Shown here one piece after another: positions 45,564-54,469 of a stretch of 64,000 nt of DNA; the stretch's first letter is position 1; every line of letters begins with the position of its first letter. The notes beneath the pieces were generated by a model. That model was not told where the DNA came from. It was given only the letters and a program-made list of their open reading frames with translations, and searched no databases. Both the position numbers and the translations under genes were made by a program. The stretch lies in the NCBI GenBank assembly GCA_964560495.1, contig CAZLMM010000004.1:81542-145541 (forward strand), written 5' to 3'. This DNA is from UBA5069 sp964560495. Lineage in GTDB: Bacteria; Chloroflexota; Anaerolineae; Caldilineales; Caldilineaceae.

Positions 45564-46943
45564 GTGCATCGTCTCTTGTCTTTCATCTTGATTCTTGGGC
45601 TTGTTGGCTTTGGCGCGCCTGGCAGCGTGTCGGCAGGCGGAACACAGTCGCCTCTTTTGTCTCGTGTATCCGCGCCCGATGCGCCGTTCGGAGCGCTCGG
45701 TCTGCTGGGCGTAGATCGGCCGGCCACCTACTTGATCCTCATACAGAACAACCACGAGTTGCGTCCAACGGGCGGTTTCATCTCGGCCGTCGGTCGGTTG
45801 ACCCTGGACAAGGGACAGATTGTCGATCTACAGTTCAACGACAGCTACGATATCTTTCAATACGGAGTGGATTACCCGCCTGCGCCGCAAGCCATGCGCG
45901 ACTACATGGCGATCCCTTATCTGACCTTTCGTGACGCCAATTGGTCGCCTGACCTGCCAACGACCGCGGAACTGGTGCGCACAATTTACACACGAGACAC
46001 CGGCCAGGGTTTCGACGGCTTGATCACCGTCGATTTGACTGCGCTGAAATTGTTCATCGACGCTCTTGGCCCCCTCACCGCCCCGGGGTTCGATGCACCC
46101 TTGACCGGCGACACAGTCATCGATCAGGTCATGACGTTGTGGGAGCGACCGGCTCAAGGCGCCGGTCTAGATCAAGGCGACCTGGGCGCATGGTGGGATC
46201 AGCGCAAGGATTTCATTCCCCAGGTTGCACAGGCCGCCATGGAGAAGATACGGAGCGGCAATGTGAACTATCTATCGTTGACCGCAGCCGCGCTGAAGGC
46301 TCTCAATCAGCGCGCTATCCAGGTGGTGGTGGATGAGCCGATTGTGGGGGCCATGATTGCGGCTCAGGGATGGGACGGAGCGCTACAACCGGCCCAGGGC
46401 GGCGATTATTTGGCAGTGGTAGACATGAACATGGGCTACAACAAGGTGGATGCGGTCATCGACCGCTCACTGGCCTACACCGTCGCCTGGCCCACAGACC
46501 CCACCCAGCCTGGTCAGGCCACCGTGGCGTTGACCTATCGGCATCCCCTGGATGTTGTGGATGAGGGCTGCGATCCCGCACCACGCTACGGCAATGACTA
46601 CAATGACCTGATCGAACGCTGTTATTTCGACTATGTACGCATCTATGCGCCGGCCGGCAGCGTATTGCGCGACGTCAGCGGTCTGGAAACAAATTCAGTG
46701 ACCAGCCGACGTGGGGAGCGCGGCACCCAGCTCTTTTCTGGCTACTTTGTTCTACCGCCCCATCGCAGTCACACAGTTGTCTTCAACTACACGTTGCCTC
46801 CCCACATTCGTCCCGTGGGATACACTTTGGCCCTCCAACGCCAATCTGGAACAGATGCACTGCCGGTGGGTCTGTCCATCGGGGGCGTCGAAGACGCCTT
46901 CATTCTCGATGCGGGGCGCAAGGTGTGGTCTCCAGAGAATTGA
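45564..46943 (+). CDS. DUF4012 family secreted protein
   Basis: The 459-residue protein carries a signal peptide (LLSFILILGLVGFGAPGSVSAGG) and the DUF4012 core: TYLILIQNNHELRPTGGFISAVGRL, DLQFNDSYDIFQYG, YLTFRDANWSPDLPTTAELV, GFDGLITVDLTALKLFID. DUF4012 proteins are extracellular, of unknown function, and often encoded with polysaccharide genes. GTG 45564 is chosen because GGAGGG sits 9 bases upstream; ATG 45543 has no site. It ends the envelope cluster. Confidence 0.85.
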   Translation: MHRLLSFILILGLVGFGAPGSVSAGGTQSPLLSRVSAPDAPFGALGLLGVDRPATYLILIQNNHELRPTGGFISAVGRLTLDKGQIVDLQFNDSYDIFQYGVDYPPAPQAMRDYMAIPYLTFRDANWSPDLPTTAELVRTIYTRDTGQGFDGLITVDLTALKLFIDALGPLTAPGFDAPLTGDTVIDQVMTLWERPAQGAGLDQGDLGAWWDQRKDFIPQVAQAAMEKIRSGNVNYLSLTAAALKALNQRAIQVVVDEPIVGAMIAAQGWDGALQPAQGGDYLAVVDMNMGYNKVDAVIDRSLAYTVAWPTDPTQPGQATVALTYRHPLDVVDEGCDPAPRYGNDYNDLIERCYFDYVRIYAPAGSVLRDVSGLETNSVTSRRGERGTQLFSGYFVLPPHRSHTVVFNYTLPPHIRPVGYTLALQRQSGTDALPVGLSIGGVEDAFILDAGRKVWSPEN

Positions 46944-46965
46944 CGGTGCCCATTGCTGGTTGTGC

Positions 46966-46993
46966 ATTTCTTACAGCCGCGGCTGTGAGAAAT
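46966..46993. promoter_or_regulatory. 28-base near-perfect palindrome after the DUF4012 gene
   Basis: ACAGCCGCGGCTGT is an exact 14-base palindrome, flanked by ATTTCT and AGAAAT with one T/G mismatch between. No loop separates the arms, so it is more likely a protein-binding site than an RNA hairpin, though an RNA could fold it with a tight loop. Confidence 0.45.
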
Positions 46994-47025
46994 GGCCAAT
47001 TTTCTGGAAGTCAACTTCTTCACAC

Positions 47026-47053
47026 TTGACGCAATCCAGAGGCGCTATATAAT
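47026..47053 (+). promoter_or_regulatory. Promoter of the ATP-grasp/alpha-E/transglutaminase operon
   Basis: TTGACG (47026-47031) and TATAAT (47048-47053) are 16 bases apart, about 90 bases before ATG 47143. The leader between shows no strong ribosome site or hairpin. Confidence 0.7.
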
Positions 47054-47142
47054 TTGCCCAAGTTCAAATTGACCTGCTCGATCGGGGATGCGCACCATGT
47101 CCCGTCGCCTCTTGCGCAGAGTGTTATGCGTAGCAGAAGAAT

Positions 47143-48588
47143 ATGCATCTTCCGCGACTCTTCTCCAATTATCAGTTGGATGACGCCTTTGACGAGATGT
47201 TTACCGCCGAAGCTGTTGCGCGTCCTCATTATCAAGCGCTCTTTCGCCGCCTCCTGGATTTAACTCCGGCGGAACTGGCCGAGCGCCAGGCTGCGGCTGA
47301 TCACACCTTCCTGAATCAGGGCATCACTTTTACTGTCTACAGCGATACGCGCGGCGCTGAACGCATCTTTCCCTACGACTTACTGCCGCGCATCATCCCC
47401 GCAAATGAGTGGAAAACCATTGAAACTGGACTGGTTCAGCGCATTACCGCCCTCAATCTTTTTCTTCATGACATTTACCACCGCGGTGCAATCTTGAGCG
47501 ACAAGGTTGTACCCTTCGATCTGGTCTACAGCAGCAAACATTATCGACGCGAGATGCGCAACGTTGATGTGCCCTACGGCGCATACATTGCTGTGGTGGG
47601 CACAGATCTGATCCGGTTGCCGAATGGTCGCTTTGCCGTGCTGGAGGACAATTTGCGCGTGCCCAGCGGCGCGTCCTACATGTTGGTCAACCGCCAGGTG
47701 ATGAAGCGTGTCTTTCCGGGGTTGTTTCGTCACTACGGGGTGCGTCCATTGGACTACTATCCCCAGGCGCTGCGGACGACTCTGCGCGACCTGGCGCCGG
47801 GACAGCGTGATGACGCCAACATCGTTCTGCTCTCGCCTGGCGTGTACAACTCGGCCTACTTCGAGCACACTTTCCTCGCCAGGCAGATGGGCATTCCCCT
47901 GGTGGAGGGACGCGACCTGGTCACCCACAACAACGTGGTCTATATGCGCACCACTGCTGGATTGCAGCGGGTGGATGTTATCTATCGCCGCATTGACGAT
48001 GACTTCATCGATCCCCTGGTCTTCCGCAAGGACTCCATGTTGGGCGTCGCTGGGCTATTCAATGCTTACAGATCGGGCGCTGTGACGCTAGCAAATGCCA
48101 TCGGCACGGGCGTGGCGGATGACAAGGCCGTCTACGCGTTCGTGCCAGCCATCATTCGCTATTACCTGAAGGAAGAACCGATTCTGGAGAATATCCCCAC
48201 CTTTCAGTGCGATATACCCCAGGAGCGCAGTTATGTGCTCGGACACCTGGAAGAGATGGTGGTCAAGGCTGTGGGTGAGTCGGGCGGCTATGGAATGCTC
48301 ATTGGCCCGGCAAGCACCAACCAGGAACGCGACGAGTTCCGCCAATTGATTCTGGCCAATCCGCGCAATTACATCGCCCAGCCGACCATTCAACTGTCGC
48401 GCGCTCCCTGTTTCCTGGATGGGCAGGTGGAGGCGCGTCATGTGGACTTGCGCCCATACATCCTCTACGGCAGCAAGGTGATCATTCAGCCCGGCGGGTT
48501 GACGCGTGTCGCCCTGCGCAAAGGCTCGCTGGTGGTCAACTCTTCTCAGGGTGGCGGCAGCAAAGACACTTGGGTGCTGAGCCAATGA
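47143..48588 (+). CDS. Circularly permuted ATP-grasp type 2 protein (DUF404/DUF407)
   Basis: The 481-residue protein matches the circularly permuted ATP-grasp type 2 family: RIIPANEWKTIETGLVQRITALNLFLHDIYH, LPNGRFAVLEDNLRVPSGASYML, NIVLLSPGVYNSAYFEHTFLARQMGIPLVEGRDLV, VDVIYRRIDDDFIDPLVFR, and a late KAVGESGGYGMLIGP. The genes after it are alpha-E and transglutaminase-like, an often-seen trio. Comparative studies propose that such trios ligate or modify peptide-like tags. That function is unproven. Confidence 0.92.
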   Translation: MHLPRLFSNYQLDDAFDEMFTAEAVARPHYQALFRRLLDLTPAELAERQAAADHTFLNQGITFTVYSDTRGAERIFPYDLLPRIIPANEWKTIETGLVQRITALNLFLHDIYHRGAILSDKVVPFDLVYSSKHYRREMRNVDVPYGAYIAVVGTDLIRLPNGRFAVLEDNLRVPSGASYMLVNRQVMKRVFPGLFRHYGVRPLDYYPQALRTTLRDLAPGQRDDANIVLLSPGVYNSAYFEHTFLARQMGIPLVEGRDLVTHNNVVYMRTTAGLQRVDVIYRRIDDDFIDPLVFRKDSMLGVAGLFNAYRSGAVTLANAIGTGVADDKAVYAFVPAIIRYYLKEEPILENIPTFQCDIPQERSYVLGHLEEMVVKAVGESGGYGMLIGPASTNQERDEFRQLILANPRNYIAQPTIQLSRAPCFLDGQVEARHVDLRPYILYGSKVIIQPGGLTRVALRKGSLVVNSSQGGGSKDTWVLSQ

Positions 48589-48614
48589 ATGGTTTTTGAC
48601 CTGGGGGAAGCGCT

Positions 48615-49595
48615 ATGGCATCCATGCTCTCACGCGTGGCCGACAACCTCTATTGGATGAGTCGTTATCTGGAGCGGGCCGATCGTGTGGCCCGCCAATT
48701 CGATGTGCATTTGGCCGTTGTGCTCGATCAAAGCACCGAGGCGGCCAGCCAGCGCAGAGCGAGGCTGGTCTCATGCCTGGTCAGCGAAAAGTACTCTGCT
48801 GGTGAGATTGCCAGCGACCATGCGCTGGCGCGCCTGCTCACTTTTGATGAAGAGAATTCCAACTCGATTATTCGCTGTATCGCGGCGGCTCGTGAAAACG
48901 CACGCCAGATTCGTGAGCAGATCAATTCCCAAATGTGGGAAGTGCTGAATGAACTCTATTGGCAAATGAACGCAGCCAATCTGGAAATCATCTGGCAAGG
49001 ACAGCCCCACCTTTTCTATCACGGCATCAACCAGGATGTCTATCGCTTTCAGGGCATCACTGATTCACGGCTCACCCACGACCAAGGATGGCATTTTGTT
49101 CAGTTGGGGCGCTTCATCGAGCGGGCCATCGAGACGGCCGACGCTGTGAACGTTGATTTTCGTGAATTGGTGCATGGGCTGCAAGGTGCATCGACTGTCG
49201 ACCAGCTCACCTATCTCGACTGGATTGGGCTGCTCAAGGGATGTGCGGCTTTCGAGGCTTATAGCAAGGTCTACACCGTCGACTTACAGCCCCGCCACAT
49301 TGTTGAGTTCTTGCTCCTCCACCCAGAATTTCCCTATTCGGTTCATTTCGCCATCAATATGATCCAGACTTCGCTCGAGGCCATCGGCGCGATGACCGAC
49401 ACCTCTCGCAATTCTCGTGTCTTCCGTCTGGCAGGTCGGCTGCGCGCGCAGCTGGATTATGCACAGATTGACGAAATCATCGAGACCGGGTTGGGCACGT
49501 TCTTGCTCGACATTCAAAACCGCTGCGCCCAAATCCACGACGCCATCTACCAAACCTTCATTACTTACCCGGTGGAGGACAAACTGCTTGATTGA
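48615..49595 (+). CDS. Alpha-E domain protein (DUF403)
   Basis: The 326-residue protein is all-helical and matches the alpha-E domain: MLSRVADNLYWMSRYLERADRVARQFDV at the start, then RENARQIREQINSQMWEVLNELYWQMN. No catalytic residue is established for the family. It follows the ATP-grasp gene by 26 bases and precedes the transglutaminase-like gene. GGGG (48602-48605) may be its ribosome site before ATG 48615. Confidence 0.9.
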   Translation: MASMLSRVADNLYWMSRYLERADRVARQFDVHLAVVLDQSTEAASQRRARLVSCLVSEKYSAGEIASDHALARLLTFDEENSNSIIRCIAAARENARQIREQINSQMWEVLNELYWQMNAANLEIIWQGQPHLFYHGINQDVYRFQGITDSRLTHDQGWHFVQLGRFIERAIETADAVNVDFRELVHGLQGASTVDQLTYLDWIGLLKGCAAFEAYSKVYTVDLQPRHIVEFLLLHPEFPYSVHFAINMIQTSLEAIGAMTDTSRNSRVFRLAGRLRAQLDYAQIDEIIETGLGTFLLDIQNRCAQIHDAIYQTFITYPVEDKLLD

Positions 49596-49693
49596 GCTGA
49601 AAGAGTGGCGAATGGCAAACGGTGAAACTTGAACGATCAAACGCCTTCGCCACGATTTCGTACCCGCAGTCGCTTTCACCACCATCGCCGACC

Positions 49694-50665
49694 ATGAATT
49701 ACACGATCCGCCACGTCACACGTTTTCAATACACCAACCCCGTTGCCGAAAGCATCACTGAAGTGCGGATGCAGCCGCGCACCACCGAACGTCAGAGTTG
49801 TCCACTCTTTCGTCTTTCGGTGCGTCCCCAGGCTGCCGTCCACTCATACCAGGATCACCTGGAAAATACGGTGCATCACTTCAGTCTGCCCGCTCCCCAT
49901 CGGGAGATGGTCATCATTGCCGAGTCCGAGGCCCTGGTTCTTTCCCCGCCGCCCTTGCCCGCTGCTCTTGCAGTGGAAGACTGGGCGCGCATCGACGAAC
50001 AGGCGGTCAACGGCGCGCTCTGGGACATGATCATGCCCAGTGAGAACACAGCAGACACGCCGAAGCTGGCCGAGCTGGCAAAAGAACTAGATGTGCGCCG
50101 CCGCGCCGATCCCCTTACCACCCTACGTGAGCTCAATGCTGCAATCCATCGCACCTTCGCCTACGACGCTGCTAGCACCAAGGTCGATTCGCCCATTGAT
50201 GAACCATTGACCCACCGCCGGGGCGTCTGCCAGGATTTTACCCATATCATGATCGCCCTCACCCGCAACCATCTGCGCATTCCTTCTCGCTATGTCAGCG
50301 GCTATCTCTACCACCGTCGCGACGATCGCTCGGCAGATGGCGCGTCCCATGCCTGGCTGGAGGTCTTTCTTCCTGATCTTGGATGGGTGGGATTCGACCC
50401 CACCAACAATCTCCTGACTGGCGAGCGTCATATTCAGGTTGCTATCGGTCGAGATTATCACGACGTGCCGCCCACTCGGGGCGTCTTCAAAGGCGTCGCC
50501 GGCAGTGAACTGAGCGTGGCGGTGCGTGTACGTACCCTGCACGAAGCGGAATCGGCCGCCGCAGATGACGAAATGAGCCCAACGCCACCCTATCGCGCCA
50601 CTGAATCGGCGCTCCAGGAGCGGTACGCCCAGGCCATCATCGCCATGCAACAACAGCAGCAGTGA
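49694..50665 (+). CDS. Transglutaminase-like cysteine peptidase-fold protein
   Basis: The 323-residue protein has an N-terminal beta domain (about 1-90: MNYTIRHVTRFQYTNPV) and a transglutaminase core with the triad: Cys in RRGVCQDFTHI, His in GASHAWLEV, and Asp in VGFDPTNN. It is the third member of the ATP-grasp/alpha-E set and may cut, transfer or cap a peptide or polyamine amide. ATG 49694 is chosen for its match to the family start. A long open frame upstream of it has no known meaning. Confidence 0.92.
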   Translation: MNYTIRHVTRFQYTNPVAESITEVRMQPRTTERQSCPLFRLSVRPQAAVHSYQDHLENTVHHFSLPAPHREMVIIAESEALVLSPPPLPAALAVEDWARIDEQAVNGALWDMIMPSENTADTPKLAELAKELDVRRRADPLTTLRELNAAIHRTFAYDAASTKVDSPIDEPLTHRRGVCQDFTHIMIALTRNHLRIPSRYVSGYLYHRRDDRSADGASHAWLEVFLPDLGWVGFDPTNNLLTGERHIQVAIGRDYHDVPPTRGVFKGVAGSELSVAVRVRTLHEAESAAADDEMSPTPPYRATESALQERYAQAIIAMQQQQQ

Positions 50666-50667
50666 TC

Positions 50668-51252
50668 TTACCCATTCGCCGATTGGCCCATCCCCTGCAA
50701 ACCAATATCCAGCAAGGCGAGCAGGAGAGCAAAGGTTTCGTTAAGGTCGAGGGGCAACCCAAAGCCTCCGGCCAGCTCCAAGGAGACAAAACCGTGGAGC
50801 ACACTGCGCACACAGCGCACGGCGTGCAGCGCCGCATCGCCCTCCAGTCGATAGGCGCGCAGGGCGGCAAGAACCACTTCAAGGAGTTCGTTGCCTGCAC
50901 TCTGCACTTCCGGGTCGGCTTGCTCTGTGGAAGGCAAAATGAAGGCGTATAGGCCTGGCTCCTCAGCCGCAAACCGGCGATAGGCCATCGCCATGGCAAA
51001 GAGCGCATCGAGGCCAGCCCGTCCCGCGGTTTCTCGGCGTAAAAGCACGGTCATCCTTCGCAAGGCTTCTAATGTCAGCTCGCGCTTTAGCCCCGGCAGC
51101 CCGTCTACATGATTGTAAAGCGATGGCGGTCGCACGCGAAAACGCGCGGCCAGTTCTGCCAGTGAGAGCGCTTCAGGCCCTCTTTCGTTGACCAGGGTGA
51201 TCGCGCCTGCCACCAATGCGGCTGTGTTCAATCGTTCTTTCGTTGTTGCCAT
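50668..51252 (-). CDS. TetR/AcrR family regulator
   Basis: The 194-residue protein has an N-terminal TetR helix-turn-helix (about 10-55: LSLAELAARFRVRPPSLYNHVDGLPGLKREL) and a ligand-binding helical C-terminal half. GTTCC-N6-GGAAC (51285-51300) lies about 32 bases before the start and may be its own operator. It lies downstream of the hydrolase on the same strand and converges with the transglutaminase gene (2 bases apart). It probably represses the hydrolase promoter at 52229-52271. Confidence 0.88.
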   Translation of the reverse strand: MATTKERLNTAALVAGAITLVNERGPEALSLAELAARFRVRPPSLYNHVDGLPGLKRELTLEALRRMTVLLRRETAGRAGLDALFAMAMAYRRFAAEEPGLYAFILPSTEQADPEVQSAGNELLEVVLAALRAYRLEGDAALHAVRCVRSVLHGFVSLELAGGFGLPLDLNETFALLLALLDIGLQGMGQSANG

Positions 51253-51395
51253 ACTTTCCCTACTTCATTGGGCTTTCAAAGATTGTTCCGCATGGGGAAC
51301 CTGGCGTTTTCTCAATCATTGGTGGTACGGGCATAAGGTGGGGGAACAACTTCTTCGCATTGAGCAGTGATTGCTTCCCGCCCCATCTCACGTCC

Positions 51396-52214
51396 CTACT
51401 CATTGAGAAGATACGGAACCTGCTTCAGAAAAGGCAGCGCCAGACTCATGACCTCATCGGGCGCATCCGCATGAGGATAGTGACCGCTGTCGATGACAAT
51501 GCGATGCTCGCCGTGCAGCGTTTCGCTCATCCAGGTCGCCTCTGCCGCGGGATCGATGTAATCTGGGTCGCGTGAACCCATCACCACCAGCGCTGGCTGG
51601 GTGACTGCCGCCATGCGCACAGTGCATGCCGCCTTGCTCGCCTGCATAAAGGCTCTGAGGCTGGCGTATCGTCCAGGCTCCGTCAGGTTGACGCGCAAAC
51701 GCGCAATGTGGTCGGCCAGGTCATCGGGTTGGCGCGCTGGGTGCAACCCACGATAAAAAGTGCACCATGCACTCACCTTCCACGGTCCACTGGTGATCGC
51801 CGAGACCATCAACCGTTGCAGGGCGCTCAATTGTGGGTCGCGCAGGGATGGCCCGATGCAGATGAGAGCCGCAACCAGGTGGGGGGCTTCCACCGCTGCC
51901 CACACTGCCGAGGCAGCAGCCATAGATGCGCCCATGAGCACCGCCGGTCCACCGTTCAATTCTCCGATGAGCGCCAACATATCGCGCCCCACCGCATGCG
52001 GCGTATATTCGCCCCAACCGACGCTGCTCTGCCCGTGCCCGCGCAGGTCCATTGTCACAGCGCGATAACCTGCCTCAGCCAACGCGGGCGCAAGAAAGCG
52101 ATAGACGTTGCGTATATCGCCGATCCCCGGTGTCATGAGGATGAGTGGGCCATGGCCGCCATGGTCCTCGTAGGCAATCTGCCCACCTTCGTGCTGGATG
52201 TATTGGGTCTGCAT
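51396..52214 (-). CDS. Alpha/beta hydrolase
   Basis: The 272-residue protein has the alpha/beta hydrolase fold: LILMTPGIGDIRNVYRFL, MDLRGHGQSSVGWG, nucleophile elbow MGASMAAASA (Ser about residue 98), PALVVMGSRDPDYIDPA and a late GHYPHADAPDEV with the catalytic histidine. The elbow G-A-S-M-A is a slight variant of G-x-S-x-G, so ester or lactone hydrolysis is likely but not certain. ATG 52214 has an AAGGGGA site; the longer frame begins inside the operator. Expression is probably controlled by the TetR regulator downstream. Confidence 0.9.
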   Translation of the reverse strand: MQTQYIQHEGGQIAYEDHGGHGPLILMTPGIGDIRNVYRFLAPALAEAGYRAVTMDLRGHGQSSVGWGEYTPHAVGRDMLALIGELNGGPAVLMGASMAAASAVWAAVEAPHLVAALICIGPSLRDPQLSALQRLMVSAITSGPWKVSAWCTFYRGLHPARQPDDLADHIARLRVNLTEPGRYASLRAFMQASKAACTVRMAAVTQPALVVMGSRDPDYIDPAAEATWMSETLHGEHRIVIDSGHYPHADAPDEVMSLALPFLKQVPYLLNE

Positions 52215-52228
52215 GCTGTTCCCCTTTT

Positions 52229-52271
52229 CTACTATTAGTAGTATTATAACTAATAATAGTAGCTTTGTCAA
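52229..52271 (-). promoter_or_regulatory. Consensus promoter inside a palindromic operator (hydrolase gene)
   Basis: Read on the minus strand, TTGACA (52266-52271) and TATAAT (52243-52248) are perfect boxes exactly 17 bases apart. A palindrome with arms CTACTATTA (52229-52237) and TAATAGTAG (52254-52262) covers the -10 and the spacer. A repressor bound there would block this very strong promoter; the TetR-family protein is the candidate. Confidence 0.8.
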
Positions 52272-52390
52272 CTCCTCATTGCACCCATATCGCGTTTTCT
52301 GCGATGCTTCCGCGTCGCCAGGCGCAAAGTGTGGGAGCAGCGTGACCGCACCGGCGTATGGTTACAAGTCGAGTGAAACCATCCACGAAA

Positions 52391-52424
52391 AGCGGGATGG
52401 GTGCATCAAGGCGCCCATCCCGCT
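52391..52424 (-). terminator. Terminator after rtcB
   Basis: AGCGGGATGGG (52391-52401) pairs with CCCATCCCGCT (52414-52424), extended by two more GC pairs across one mismatch, with a 6-base loop. On the minus strand a TTTT run follows. It ends the rtcB transcript. Nothing else was found in 52272-52536. Confidence 0.75.
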
Positions 52425-52536
52425 GCACTGCAACCGCCATGCTGCACGCATGATCTACGGCGACCTCGCCATCCGCTGTGAATCATCCATCTGACCAGCC
52501 TGGAACTCACGCCCTTCCGCCAGCTTTGCGTGCAGA

Positions 52537-53988
52537 TTATCCTTTGATTACGGCCATTGGTTCCAGGCGGGCCACCGACCGGGCGATGCCTGCGCCTTCG
52601 ACTGCTTCGATGACAGCTTCCACTGCTTTATAGGCAAAGGGCGCTTCTTCAGCCAGTCCACTCAGGCTGCCGACGCGGATGCGGATGCCGCGCTTGTTCA
52701 GCTCTTGTTTGAGCGTCTCGCCGTGCACCTGTTTCTTAGCTGCGGTGCGACTCATCATACGGCCGGCGCCGTGACAGGTGGAGCCGAAGGACTGGGCCAT
52801 GGCGTCCGCAGCGCCGGCCAGCACATAGCTGGCCGTTCCCATGGAGCCGGGCACGAGTACCGGCTGGCCGACGCCGCGGTAGCTGGCCGGAATGTCGCCA
52901 TGACCAGGGGGAAAGGCGCGCGTTGCACCCTTGCGATGGACGCACACTTCCACTTGACGATCGCCGATGGCGTGCGTCTCGAACTTGCCAATGTTGTGGG
53001 CCACATCATAGACCTGGCGCAGATCGTATGGCAGCCCAGAGTGTGCAAACACCTCGGCGAAACTCTGACGGATAAGGGCGGCCAGCGTCTGGCGATTGGC
53101 AAAGGCAAAATTGGCAGCGGCGTTCATTGCGCCCACATAGGCTACTCCCTCGGGCGAATCGAGAGGCGCACATACCAGCTCACGGTCAGGTAGGGCGATG
53201 TTGTACCGTTGCACTGCTTGCTGCAAGCTGCGCACGTGGTCGGTGCACACCTGATGCCCCAACCCCCGGGAACCGCAGTGGATGAGCACGACGACCTGCC
53301 CTTCATGCAAGCCATATGCCTGGGCCGTCTCCTCATCGTAAATGGCTGTCACTTGATCGACTTCCAAGAAGTGGTTGCCCGACCCCAACGTGCCTAACTG
53401 GTTCCGTCCCCGATCCTTTGCCTGTTTGCTCACACTGCCAGGGGTTGCCCCAGACAGACGGCCGTTGGACTCGCTGTGCTCGATGTCATCCTCTGTTGCC
53501 AGGCCATGTTCCAGGCACCACAGAGCGCCGTTTGCCAGCACATCATCCATCTCTCGGTCGGTCAAGCCGAATCCCCCCTTTTCGCCCATGCCGCTGGGGC
53601 AGGTCTTGTAGAGGTTGGTGGCCAGGTCATTGAGATACGGTTCCACCTCTGGGGCGTGCAGGTTGGAAGCCAACAGACGCACGCCGCAGTTGATGTCATA
53701 GCCGATGGCGCCGGGCGAAATGACGCCGTGAGGCAACGCTGTGGCTGCTACACCGCCCACGGGAAAGCCATATCCCTGATGGACATCGGGCATGGCAATT
53801 GCATAGCCCACAATGCCCGGCAGAGTCGTCGCGTTGATGAGCTGTTCGATGCTCTTGTCGGTCAGGGCCTGTTCCAGTATTTCCCGTGAAGCATAAACGC
53901 GCGCTGGAACGCGCATATCTGACCGATAACTTTTGGGCAACTCCCAAAGATAGGGATGAATAGGTTTGAATGCGTCGATGCCGATCAT
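52537..53988 (-). CDS. rtcB: RNA-splicing ligase RtcB
   Basis: The 483-residue enzyme joins 2',3'-cyclic phosphate or 3'-phosphate RNA ends to 5'-OH ends with GTP and Mn(II). It has GYDINCGVRLL with the metal ligand cysteine, MPDVHQGYGFPVGGVAA, GSGNHFLEV, LIHCGSRGLGH and the guanylylation region STCHGAGRMMSR. ATG 53988 is preceded by GGAGG seven bases upstream. It follows the archease gene by 23 bases; archease activates RtcB in archaea and many bacteria. The pair suggests tRNA or stress-RNA repair. Confidence 0.95.
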   Translation of the reverse strand: MIGIDAFKPIHPYLWELPKSYRSDMRVPARVYASREILEQALTDKSIEQLINATTLPGIVGYAIAMPDVHQGYGFPVGGVAATALPHGVISPGAIGYDINCGVRLLASNLHAPEVEPYLNDLATNLYKTCPSGMGEKGGFGLTDREMDDVLANGALWCLEHGLATEDDIEHSESNGRLSGATPGSVSKQAKDRGRNQLGTLGSGNHFLEVDQVTAIYDEETAQAYGLHEGQVVVLIHCGSRGLGHQVCTDHVRSLQQAVQRYNIALPDRELVCAPLDSPEGVAYVGAMNAAANFAFANRQTLAALIRQSFAEVFAHSGLPYDLRQVYDVAHNIGKFETHAIGDRQVEVCVHRKGATRAFPPGHGDIPASYRGVGQPVLVPGSMGTASYVLAGAADAMAQSFGSTCHGAGRMMSRTAAKKQVHGETLKQELNKRGIRIRVGSLSGLAEEAPFAYKAVEAVIEAVEGAGIARSVARLEPMAVIKG

Positions 53989-54011
53989 TTGCATGCCTCC
54001 ATGAGGGCGCA

Positions 54012-54440
54012 TCAGATATCGAAATAGACCTGCGCTGTCCACGCATCCCCTTCAGCGACCACCAAAAGATCGTGATAAGTGACGGCTTTGACCTGTAAGT
54101 GGGGCGTCTGTTGCGGTCGCCGGCCGCTGACCGTTGCCGCCAAATGAGTCGGCGACCAATCCTGGATGAGAATGAGATCGAAGACGACGCCCGTCGTCTC
54201 GTGCAAATAAACGAGTTCGCTCAACCAATCCACCATCAGGCTTTCTATGTCCATGGCGTCGAGCGTCATCGCAACAGTCAATTCTTCGGCTGTCTGATCG
54301 ACATGCAAATCCATGAGCGCAAACATGGCGAGGGCAGCGCATACAAAAAGCGTGGTTGGATCTGCAGCGCGCACTCGCATTCCGACCTCGGCAGTGTGAC
54401 TTAGCTCTTCGAATGCGCATTCATGGAGATCGTTGAACAT
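54012..54440 (-). CDS. Archease (RtcB cofactor)
   Basis: The 142-residue protein matches archease: FEELSHTAEVGMRVRAADPTTLFVCAALAMFALM, then MDIESLMVDWLSELVYLHETTGVVF, and the terminal HDLLVVAEGDAWTAQVYFDI. In most archeases the first motif reads HTADxG, with the aspartate as metal ligand; here it is glutamate (HTAEVG), a conservative change. TATACT lies just six bases before ATG 54440 on this strand, suggesting a leaderless start; the -35 region falls in the N gap. It opens the archease-rtcB operon. Confidence 0.9.
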   Translation of the reverse strand: MFNDLHECAFEELSHTAEVGMRVRAADPTTLFVCAALAMFALMDLHVDQTAEELTVAMTLDAMDIESLMVDWLSELVYLHETTGVVFDLILIQDWSPTHLAATVSGRRPQQTPHLQVKAVTYHDLLVVAEGDAWTAQVYFDI

Positions 54441-54469
54441 CTTCTAAGTATATCAGATTGGCTGGAATT

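Noticed and set aside
52272..52536. Hidden gene between the hydrolase and rtcB
   Set aside because: Only the terminator hairpin is visible. The short frame (52198-52494) overlaps the promoter and has no ribosome site or motif.
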